Source of the DNA: Chloroflexota bacterium
Lineage (GTDB): Bacteria > Chloroflexota > UBA5177 > JANWHV01
Reading direction: 5' to 3'
Length of the DNA stretch: 5,865 bases
NCBI GenBank assembly: GCA_025450375.1
Contig: JANWHO010000191.1
Span: forward strand, 1-5,865
Shown: in pieces, positions 1-4,932 of the stretch
How the letters are laid out: each line of letters begins with the position of its first letter
Numbering within the stretch: the first letter of the stretch is position 1
Program-made: the position numbers and the translations under genes
Notes under the pieces: generated by a model
What the model saw: only the letters and a program-made list of their open reading frames with translations
The model's database searches: none
What the model was told of the DNA's origin: nothing

Positions 1-129
1 ATTCCAGCGGTTGTCCGAGGCTCGTCCAGCATATCTGAAGTCCAGGACATCGGCATTCTTTGTGACCCCGCTCGGCAAATGCCGATACACCGTGCCGGAC
101 CAAGGAGCTATCCGGCTGATGAGCGGCAT
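1..129 (-). CDS. RES-domain toxin, N-terminal part (runs off the window)
   Basis: The first 43 residues are visible, and the gene continues past base 1. The fragment contains PWSGTVYRH (residues 9-17), then DVLDFRYAGR and DNRWN at its end. This pattern, an early Tyr-Arg-His followed about 25 residues later by an Arg-Trp-Asn after a Phe/Tyr-Ala-Gly-Arg stretch, resembles the start of RES domains. Characterised RES toxins (MbcT, ParT, Res of Xre-Res pairs) degrade NAD+ or ADP-ribosylate targets using conserved Arg, Glu and Ser. Only the Arg region is inside the window (R16 or R41). The ATG (127-129) directly follows the TAA of the upstream antitoxin-like frame (130-132), with no gap and in the same frame, so translation is probably coupled. 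Antitoxin-then-toxin order is usual for this family. Whether the toxin is intact cannot be judged from 43 codons. Confidence 0.7.
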   Translation of the reverse strand, partial: MPLISRIAPWSGTVYRHLPSGVTKNADVLDFRYAGRASDNRWN

Positions 130-294
130 TTAGAATCCGAGACCTTCATACTCCGCGGCCCGAATTTCGATCACGCGCTCACTGTGGCCTGCCACGATCT
201 CCTGCACGGGAGTACGGTTCCCCAGCGACCTGAGCGGCGTCCGCATGAAGACAGGCAGCCCTTCCGCCCCGTACACCAGAGGGTCTGAAAATAG
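130..294 (-). pseudogene. Xre/MbcA/ParS-type antitoxin, toxin-binding domain; 5' end missing or broken
   Basis: An open stretch of 54 codons ends in TAA just before the RES toxin. It reads LFSDPLVYG, then PVFMRTPLRSLGNRTPVQEI, then AGHSERVIEI and EYEGLGF. The order of an N-terminal helix, a 'tP...LgnrTP' core, a helix with 'G..erVieI' and a terminal 'eGlgF' fits the DUF2384-like toxin-binding domain that caps antitoxins paired with RES toxins. The position directly upstream of a RES start supports this. An in-frame TGA lies at 295-297. The only possible starts after it are GTG (274-276) or an internal ATG, and neither has a Shine-Dalgarno sequence. No helix-turn-helix half is recognisable upstream. 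The same frame is open from an ATG at 390 down to the TGA with GC-rich third positions, which would fit one nonsense mutation in a longer gene. A short functional antitoxin or a sequencing error remains possible. Confidence 0.6.
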
Positions 295-402
295 TCAAGC
301 AGAACGGAGCTTGGGCAGGCGCGGGGCGCGAGCGAGCAATTGGCCGCCGAGACATGGGCCGCGGACAATGGGGCCAGGGGCGGCCACCATGGGGTGGACG
401 TC

Positions 403-693
403 TTATGCCTGCCGGTCGAAGATGCGGGCCTCTCGTTGAAGGGCGGTGTGCGAGGCATCGAGGACGGCATGAGTATGCATGAGGCTGGCCGCGGCACCCT
501 GGGCCGATTGCCGGGCATTGAAGGAGTCGGTCAGTCGCGCGGTGTGGGACAGTGAGACCTGAGCGGCGATACTAGCCCCCCGATCGCTCATCATGAGCGA
601 GTGGGAGGGGACGGAGGTTCCGCGGATCGGGCTCACATTGGAGCTTTCGTTGGGCTTCATGCCTTCGGGCCGCTGGGGCATTTGGACAGACAT
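403..693 (-). CDS. Small protein of unknown function (96 aa)
   Basis: I do not recognise this protein. Reality is supported by a perfect GGAGGAG (701-707) placed 7 bases before the ATG (691-693), and by third codon positions that are mostly G or C, like the confident genes here. The protein has no Cys, Trp or Tyr. Residues 1-37 are rich in Pro, Ser and Met and look disordered. Residues from about 38 to 94 are rich in Ala, Ser, Gln, His and Leu, and are likely helical. No signal peptide or membrane segment is evident. It stops 108 bases before the antitoxin-like stretch, in the same reading frame, which may be chance. It is transcribed away from pepA. It could be a stand-alone hypothetical protein or, less likely, a diverged upstream part of the toxin-antitoxin locus. 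Confidence 0.55.
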   Translation of the reverse strand: MSVQMPQRPEGMKPNESSNVSPIRGTSVPSHSLMMSDRGASIAAQVSLSHTARLTDSFNARQSAQGAAASLMHTHAVLDASHTALQREARIFDRQA

Positions 694-700
694 TCAATCA

Positions 701-707
701 CTCCTCC
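701..707 (-). promoter_or_regulatory. Shine-Dalgarno of the 96-aa minus-strand gene
   Basis: On the minus strand these bases read GGAGGAG and are followed by 7 bases and then ATG. It is the best ribosome binding site in the window and is the main reason to accept the small gene as real and to place its start at 693. Confidence 0.7.
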
Positions 708-732
708 AGTCACATCAGAGCGCAATAACATC

Positions 733-746
733 GTAGCAATTGCTAC
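733..746. promoter_or_regulatory. Perfect 14-bp palindrome, candidate operator between divergent genes
   Basis: GTAGCAATTGCTAC equals its own reverse complement over all 14 bases. It lies in the 171-bp gap (694-864) between the divergent 96-aa gene and pepA, 40 bp before the start of the former. Perfect palindromes of this size in such places are typical binding sites of dimeric regulators. The cognate regulator is unknown. I could not fit a clear -35/-10 pair for either gene around it. Confidence 0.4.
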
Positions 747-851
747 CCTCGGTATCTATGACCTGAATTGGCTACGGAACATGCACTATGGCATCGCCCT
801 ACGAAACCTCGCCCGAGAATCTGGTACTCTTCCGGGTAAGAAAGAAATTTT

Positions 852-857
852 GGGGGG
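852..857 (+). promoter_or_regulatory. Ribosome binding site deciding the pepA start
   Basis: A run of six G residues lies 7 bases upstream of the ATG at 865-867. The frame is open further upstream to 601, but the upstream residues do not resemble PepA. The G-run and the family length both favour the start at 865. Confidence 0.55.
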
Positions 858-864
858 TCAAGGC

Positions 865-2361
865 ATGCGAATTTTTGGCGAGGATACGAAGTCGATTACC
901 GACGTACGGGCGGATGTGCTTCTCCTAGGGCTATTCGAGGACGGGGCGGCCTCGCCGGACGAGACAACGCTTGATGATGCCCTGGGCGGGGTGATCGCGG
1001 CCATGCGAGACCGGAAAGAAGTACAGGGAAAAGCCGGCGAGGTCGTGGGCATCCATACGCTGGGGCGCGTATCCGCCTCTCGGGTGTTCGTGGTTGGGCT
1101 CGGCAAGCGCGAGGACTTTACTCCCGAGGCGGCCCGCCGGGCGGCCGGTCTAGCGACCAAGGCGGTACTCGGAACCAAGTATGCGTCGGCTGCCTTCGCC
1201 CTCTTCGGCGAGGGGCGGTTCGCCGGAGCGGACTTCGCGCGGGCGATCACCGAGGGAGTGCTGCTCGCGGCCTACCGTTTTGATCGCTACCGGAGCGGCG
1301 AACAGGAGCCGTCCCGGCTGGAGCAGGTCGCGCTTGTCCGTTCCGGTGCCCTGGACGCGCTCACCCAGGGGATCAAGTTGGGCGAGGTGATGGCCGCGGG
1401 CGCCAACTTCGCCCGCGATCTGGCGAACGAGCCACCGAACACCTTGACTCCCGCCGAACTGGCGGAGCGGGCGCGGGCCATGGGCACTTCGTTCGGGATG
1501 ACAGTAGAGATCTTCGAACCCGAGGAGTTGCGCCGGCGAGGGATGGGAGCGCTTCTGGCGGTGGGTCAGGGCAGCGTGAATCCGCCCCGGTTGGTGGTGC
1601 TCCGCTACGAGGGCGACCCAGGGAGCGCCAAGCCGACCCTGGGACTGGTCGGGAAGGGGATTACCTTCGATACCGGCGGCATCTCCCTCAAGCCGGGGCA
1701 GGATATGCACACCATGAAAACGGACATGGGGGGCGCCGCCGCCATGCTGGGAGCGATGCAGGTGATTGGCGCCCTCCGTCCTCGCCTGAATGTCACCGCG
1801 ATTGTCGCCACGGCCGAGAACATGCCGGATGGGAATGCATTCCGGCCCGGTGACATTCTGCGGGCCATGAACGGCAAGACGATTGAGATTCAGAATACGG
1901 ACGCCGAGGGCCGCCTGGTTCTGGCCGACGCCCTGAGCTACGCGGTGGAATTGGGCCTGGCGCCGATCGTGGACGCCGCTACCCTTACCGGCGCGTGCAG
2001 TGTCGCGCTCGGGCCGTTTTACAGCGGCCTGTTCTCGAGCGACGACGCGGTCCGTGATCGGTTGCTCGCCGCCGCCCGGACCACCGGGGAGCGGCTCTGG
2101 CCCTTACCGCTGGATCCCGATTTCCGAGAGCTTCTGGACAGCTCCTGCGCCGATCTGCGGAACATCGGGGGCCGCGAAGGCGGGGCGATCACGGCCGCCA
2201 TGTTCCTGAAGGAGTTTACCGGTTCCCAACCGTGGGCGCACCTGGATATCGCGCCCACCGCCTTCGCCGATAGTGCCAGCGCCTATTACGCCAAGGGCCT
2301 CGCCACCGGGCATCCGGTGCGTACCCTGGCCCAACTCGCGCTTGATCTGGCGGAAGCCTAG
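865..2361 (+). CDS. pepA: Leucyl aminopeptidase (M17 family)
   Basis: This is a cytosolic, usually hexameric, two-metal aminopeptidase that removes N-terminal residues, preferably Leu, from peptides. The 498-residue product has the family's usual length of about 500. An N-terminal macro-like domain covers roughly residues 1-170, including VVGLGKREDF. The catalytic domain follows. The metal ligands are all present: K264 and D269 in VGKGITFDTGG, D287 in KTDMGGA, and D346 and E348 in the signature NTDAEGRL. The catalytic K276 (SLKPG) and R350 are also present. All seven sit at a constant offset of 14 from the bovine lens enzyme residues (K250, D255, K262, D273, D332, E334, R336). The in-frame extension to 601 is rejected. 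It is first in a plus-strand run, 25 bp before the pseudouridine synthase. Some PepA proteins also bind DNA, which cannot be judged here. Confidence 0.96.
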   Translation: MRIFGEDTKSITDVRADVLLLGLFEDGAASPDETTLDDALGGVIAAMRDRKEVQGKAGEVVGIHTLGRVSASRVFVVGLGKREDFTPEAARRAAGLATKAVLGTKYASAAFALFGEGRFAGADFARAITEGVLLAAYRFDRYRSGEQEPSRLEQVALVRSGALDALTQGIKLGEVMAAGANFARDLANEPPNTLTPAELAERARAMGTSFGMTVEIFEPEELRRRGMGALLAVGQGSVNPPRLVVLRYEGDPGSAKPTLGLVGKGITFDTGGISLKPGQDMHTMKTDMGGAAAMLGAMQVIGALRPRLNVTAIVATAENMPDGNAFRPGDILRAMNGKTIEIQNTDAEGRLVLADALSYAVELGLAPIVDAATLTGACSVALGPFYSGLFSSDDAVRDRLLAAARTTGERLWPLPLDPDFRELLDSSCADLRNIGGREGGAITAAMFLKEFTGSQPWAHLDIAPTAFADSASAYYAKGLATGHPVRTLAQLALDLAEA

Positions 2362-2364
2362 AAG

Positions 2365-2377
2365 GAGGCTACGCCTC
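2365..2377 (+). promoter_or_regulatory. Hairpin overlapping the Shine-Dalgarno between pepA and rluB
   Basis: AAGGAGG (2362-2368) is a strong Shine-Dalgarno match but sits 18 bases before the ATG of the next gene, too far for normal use. The bases GAGGC-TAC-GCCTC (2365-2377) form a perfect 5-bp stem with a 3-base loop that includes most of it. The start may instead use the nearer CGGGG (2377-2381). The hairpin could damp translation of the second gene. It is short and may be chance. Confidence 0.35.
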
Positions 2378-2386
2378 GGGGCGACC

Positions 2387-3184
2387 ATGGAGGAGCGATT
2401 ACAAAAGGTGTTGGCGCGGAGCGGGGTAGCCTCGCGCCGCGCGGTCGAGCAGTTGATCGTTGAGGGGCGGGTCGCGATCAATGGGAGGACGGTGCGGGAG
2501 CTTGGCACTCGCGCCGACCTGGTGCGTGATACGGTCACGGTGGACGGCGAGCGGATACGCCGGACCGAGCAACCGAGGTATCTGCTGTTACACAAACCGC
2601 CCGGCTACGTCACCACCCGCAGCGATCCGGAGGGGCGGCCCACCGTGTATGATCTGCTCCCCGACATCCCCGGCCTGTTTAGCGTGGGCCGCCTGGACAG
2701 GGAGACCGAGGGATTGCTCATCCTGACCACCGATGGGGACTGGGCGGACCAAATCGCCCACCCCAGGCACGCGGTCGAACGCGAATACGAAGTGAGGGTC
2801 GCGGGCCCAGTGCCTCCAGGAGGCATGGAACGGCTGCGCCAGGGCATTATGCTCGATGGAAGGCTCGCGCGCCCCGTGGCGGCCAGTGAGAAGCGCCCGG
2901 AGGGCAACAGCGCCGTGCTGTCCGTGGTGATGGTGGAAGGCAGACGCCGGGAAGTGCGGTTGTTGTGCGCCGGCGCGGGGATTCCCGTGAAGCGGCTGAT
3001 TCGCCGGCGCTTCGGGAACTTACTCCTTGGTTGGTTAGGGCAGGGCCATTGGCGGAACCTTACCCAACAGGAGGTGACCAGCCTCCTATCGCGGCGAGCC
3101 CGGCCTGACGAAGGTGGCGCCGCGTCGCGCCCCGGTCGCCGCCCGCCGCGTGACCGGGGAAGCGCGGGAACCGGCGACCAATGA
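2387..3184 (+). CDS. rluB: rRNA pseudouridine synthase, RsuA/RluB family
   Basis: The enzyme isomerises a specific uridine in rRNA to pseudouridine; RluB acts on 23S rRNA near position 2605. The product is 265 residues. An S4 RNA-binding domain occupies about residues 1-58 (RLQKVLARSGVASRR, then EGRVAINGR). The catalytic domain follows, with the family motif GRLDRETEGLLILTTDGD and its catalytic Asp at D104. The later EGRRREVRLLCAGAGIPVKR segment and LTQQEV end match RluB. Residues from about 237 are a polar Arg/Pro/Gly-rich tail that may contact RNA. The start at ATG 2387 gives MEERLQKVL, which aligns with the start of S4 domains; no in-frame alternative start lies between the pepA stop and this ATG. 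The stop overlaps the cmk start as ATGA. RluE/RluF-like specificity cannot be excluded without alignment. Confidence 0.92.
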   Translation: MEERLQKVLARSGVASRRAVEQLIVEGRVAINGRTVRELGTRADLVRDTVTVDGERIRRTEQPRYLLLHKPPGYVTTRSDPEGRPTVYDLLPDIPGLFSVGRLDRETEGLLILTTDGDWADQIAHPRHAVEREYEVRVAGPVPPGGMERLRQGIMLDGRLARPVAASEKRPEGNSAVLSVVMVEGRRREVRLLCAGAGIPVKRLIRRRFGNLLLGWLGQGHWRNLTQQEVTSLLSRRARPDEGGAASRPGRRPPRDRGSAGTGDQ

Positions 3185-3879
3185 GCGACCCGGTCAGCAT
3201 CGCCATTGATGGGCCGGTCGCCTCGGGAAAATCCACCATTGGCCGCGACCTAGCGCGCGCCCTGGCCTCCCTGTACCTGGACACCGGGGTGATGTATCGA
3301 GGATTGACTTTCCTGGCCCTGGAACGGGGCCTGGATCCCTCGGACGAGTTGGCCGTCACGGGCCTGGCCCAGACCGTCCGCTTTTCTTTGCCCGAGCTAG
3401 GCCAGGCTGACGCGGTTAATCCTCCGTTGTTGGCGGATGGCATCGACATTACCGCCGGCCTCCGCGGCCCGGACGTGGATCGGCAGGTGTCGGTGGTTTC
3501 TCGTTACCCTGGGGTCCGCGCGGCCATGGCGCGGCAGCAGCGGGCGATCGCGCGGACGCGGTCGGTGGTGATGGTGGGGCGGGACATTGGTACCGAGGTC
3601 CTTCCCGATGCCACGGTGAAATTCTTCGTGACGGCCGGCGCCGAGGAACGGGCGCGGCGGCGCAACAGCGAGCGGCGGGCAGCCGGGATCGACGAACGGT
3701 TGGAGGATACACTTGCCGAACTGCTCCGGCGTGACCGCCTCGATTCCTCGCGCGCCGTGGCTCCGCTGCGGCAGGCTTCGGATGCCGTGCTGGTGGATAC
3801 CAGTGCCTTGACCAGTGAGCAGGTGCTGGCGCGGGTGCTGGCATTGGTAAAAGAACGGCTGGGGAGCCGCGCGCCTTGA
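3181..3879 (+). CDS. cmk: Cytidylate kinase
   Basis: This cytosolic kinase transfers phosphate from ATP to CMP or dCMP, recycling pyrimidine nucleotides for RNA, DNA and CDP-lipid synthesis. The 232-residue length is normal. Residues 9-19 are the P-loop, IDGPVASGKST. YLDTGVMYR (residues 32-40) binds the nucleotide. GRDIGTEVLPDA (residues 133-144) contains the conserved Arg-Asp pair R134-D135. RRDRLDSSRAVAPL (residues 183-196) is the lid/substrate region with the expected Asp and Arg. The start ATG is shared with the rluB stop (ATGA, 3181-3184). No strong Shine-Dalgarno precedes it, so it probably depends on translational coupling. Its stop overlaps the TTG start of plsC. Supplying CDP precursors fits being next to a phospholipid acyltransferase. 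Confidence 0.96.
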   Translation: MSDPVSIAIDGPVASGKSTIGRDLARALASLYLDTGVMYRGLTFLALERGLDPSDELAVTGLAQTVRFSLPELGQADAVNPPLLADGIDITAGLRGPDVDRQVSVVSRYPGVRAAMARQQRAIARTRSVVMVGRDIGTEVLPDATVKFFVTAGAEERARRRNSERRAAGIDERLEDTLAELLRRDRLDSSRAVAPLRQASDAVLVDTSALTSEQVLARVLALVKERLGSRAP

Positions 3880-4523
3880 AGACGTTTTACGAGGCCAACC
3901 GCGTACCCTTGCGCCTGCTCTTCACCTTGCTGGGCCGCGTACGGGCCGAGAACCTTTCTCGCTTACCTCGAAAGGGCGGGGTTGTCCTGGTCAGCAACCA
4001 CCTGACCATGCTTGATCCCGTATTGCTCGGTTGCTTGCTGCCGCGCCAGTTGCACTTCATGGCCAAGGAGGAATTGTTCGGTGTCCCGGCACTCGGTTTG
4101 TACCTCCGTCTGGCCGGTAGCTTCCCGATCCGCCGGGGAGCGCCGGATCGCGAGGGCTTGCGGCGGGCGGAGGAGTTGCTCCGGGCGGGCGAGGTGATCA
4201 TGATCTTTCCCGAAGGCCATCGGAGCCGGGCCACTGGAGCCCAGGAAGCGCGAACCGGCGCCGTTCTCCTGGCAGCGCGAACCAACAGCCCAATCGTGCC
4301 GGCGGCCATTACCGGCACCGAGCGCCTCCGTCTTCACCAGCCGCCGGCGGAGATCGCGCGGGGATTCCTCAGTCGACCCGAGATTAGAATGCGGCTCGGA
4401 GAGCCGTTCGCGGTGGCTCGGGGCGGCGGGAGTTCCGCCCGCAAGGCCGCCGCCGATCAGGTGATGCGCCGGATAACCGCGTTGCTACCGGCCGAGTATC
4501 ACGGGATCTACGCCGAACCATAA
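3876..4523 (+). CDS. plsC: 1-acyl-sn-glycerol-3-phosphate acyltransferase (PlsC family)
   Basis: PlsC enzymes acylate lysophosphatidic acid to phosphatidic acid at the membrane. The 215-residue product has all four acyltransferase blocks. Block I is NHLTMLD (residues 41-47), with catalytic H42 and D47. Block II is GSFPIRR (81-87). Block III is FPEGHRS (111-117), where the common Thr after EG is His. Block IV is IVPAAITG (140-147). The N-terminus (RLLFTLLGRV, residues 13-22) is the only mildly hydrophobic stretch, so membrane contact is probably peripheral. Translation appears to start at TTG (3876-3878), overlapping the cmk TGA, with GGGGAG (3861-3866) 9 bases upstream. A later start would trim the hydrophobic N-terminus. 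The substrate is assumed from family; related acyltransferases use other lyso-lipids. Confidence 0.92.
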   Translation: MKTFYEANRVPLRLLFTLLGRVRAENLSRLPRKGGVVLVSNHLTMLDPVLLGCLLPRQLHFMAKEELFGVPALGLYLRLAGSFPIRRGAPDREGLRRAEELLRAGEVIMIFPEGHRSRATGAQEARTGAVLLAARTNSPIVPAAITGTERLRLHQPPAEIARGFLSRPEIRMRLGEPFAVARGGGSSARKAAADQVMRRITALLPAEYHGIYAEP

Positions 4524-4573
4524 CGAGATCGCCTGGGGCTTGCGGCGTACATGCTTGGAAAGGTGCGCCAGCC

Positions 4574-4774
4574 TCACTCCTGATCGAACACCCGCTTCCA
4601 AAACACCATGATGGCGATGAACAACACCGTCAAGAGCACGAAGCCGATGAACCAGTTGCCGGCATCGCTTGCGTTAGGGGTGGCGGCGCGGGACATAAAG
4701 TAGACCGTCATGCCCAACCAGAGCGGAATGCACACCACCCCCACCGTTTGGCCGATAAACCCTTTGAACATCAC
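4574..4774 (-). CDS. Small two-helix membrane protein of unknown function
   Basis: The 66-residue product is not recognised. It has two strongly hydrophobic segments, about residues 6-27 (IGQTVGVVCIPLWLGMTVYF) and 41-59 (WFIGFVLLTVLFIAIMVFW). A polar loop (SRAATPNASDAGN) lies between them, and the tail is charged (KRVFDQE). K4 and K60-R61 suggest both ends face the cytoplasm, giving a hairpin in the membrane. The start is GTG at 4772-4774, because GGGGAGAG (4788 to 4781 on the minus strand) sits 6 bases upstream; an ATG follows as codon 2. The gene is convergent with plsC, with 50 bp between their stops, and divergent from the DUF512 gene. A minus-strand TATAAC (4833 to 4828) could be its -10, but no good -35 accompanies it. 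The clean hydrophobic pattern and the binding site make chance unlikely. Confidence 0.7.
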   Translation of the reverse strand: MMFKGFIGQTVGVVCIPLWLGMTVYFMSRAATPNASDAGNWFIGFVLLTVLFIAIMVFWKRVFDQE

Positions 4775-4780
4775 GAACCA

Positions 4781-4788
4781 CTCTCCCC
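4781..4788 (-). promoter_or_regulatory. Ribosome binding site of the small membrane protein gene
   Basis: On the minus strand these bases read GGGGAGAG. The spacing is 6 bases to the GTG at 4774 and 9 to the ATG at 4771, so it leaves both starts possible, and I prefer the GTG. Confidence 0.5.
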
Positions 4789-4807
4789 ATTACCATACCG
4801 AGTCATT

Positions 4808-4835
4808 TCGACATAACCACGGAGACTGTTATACT
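4808..4835 (+). promoter_or_regulatory. Sigma-70-like promoter reading toward the DUF512 gene
   Basis: TCGACA (4808-4813) matches the -35 consensus in 5 of 6 positions, and TATACT (4830-4835) matches the -10 in 5 of 6, with a 16-base spacer. Transcription would start near 4842 and leave a leader of about 90 bases before the ATG at 4933. It lies between two divergent genes, which is where a promoter is expected. The -10 overlaps a direct repeat ACTGT-TAT-ACTGT. Confidence 0.5.
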
Positions 4836-4854
4836 GTCGTGTGGCGTCTTGAGA

Positions 4855-4867
4855 GACACCGCGTGTC
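4855..4867. repeat. Short inverted repeat in the DUF512 leader
   Basis: GACAC-CGC-GTGTC has perfect 5-base arms and a 3-base centre. It lies just downstream of the predicted start of transcription, so it could be a small RNA hairpin or an operator half-site pair. At this size it may be chance. Confidence 0.25.
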
Positions 4868-4932
4868 CTCCGCCGCCCTGACCTGATTTCTGTTTGTTCC
4901 CAGTCTAGCAGTTTCTCGGACGTGTGATAAGT

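Noticed and set aside
171..518. Minus-strand open frame of 115 codons in another frame over the antitoxin region
   Set aside because: Its product is rich in Cys, Ser, Arg and Trp without domain character. The antitoxin-like motifs are in a different frame of the same strand.
584..600. Inverted repeat TCGCTCAT-C-ATGAGCGA
   Set aside because: The 8-base arms are perfect, but it lies inside the 96-aa gene at a Ser-Leu-Met-Met-Ser stretch and is not near any predicted start, so it is probably chance.
601..864. Upstream in-frame extension of pepA by 88 codons
   Set aside because: It lacks similarity to PepA N-termini, would make the protein far longer than the family, and overlaps the minus-strand small gene. 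The G-rich ribosome binding site before 865 and the constant residue offset to known PepA support the shorter form.
1150..1710. Minus-strand open frame of 186 codons inside pepA
   Set aside because: It is an antisense shadow produced by the GC-rich third positions of pepA. No recognisable domain or supported start was found.
4537..4573. Possible terminator between plsC and the convergent small gene
   Set aside because: Arms GGCTTGCG and CGCCAGCC pair with one mismatch but are separated by a 21-base loop and lack a T-run, so it is not a credible intrinsic terminator.
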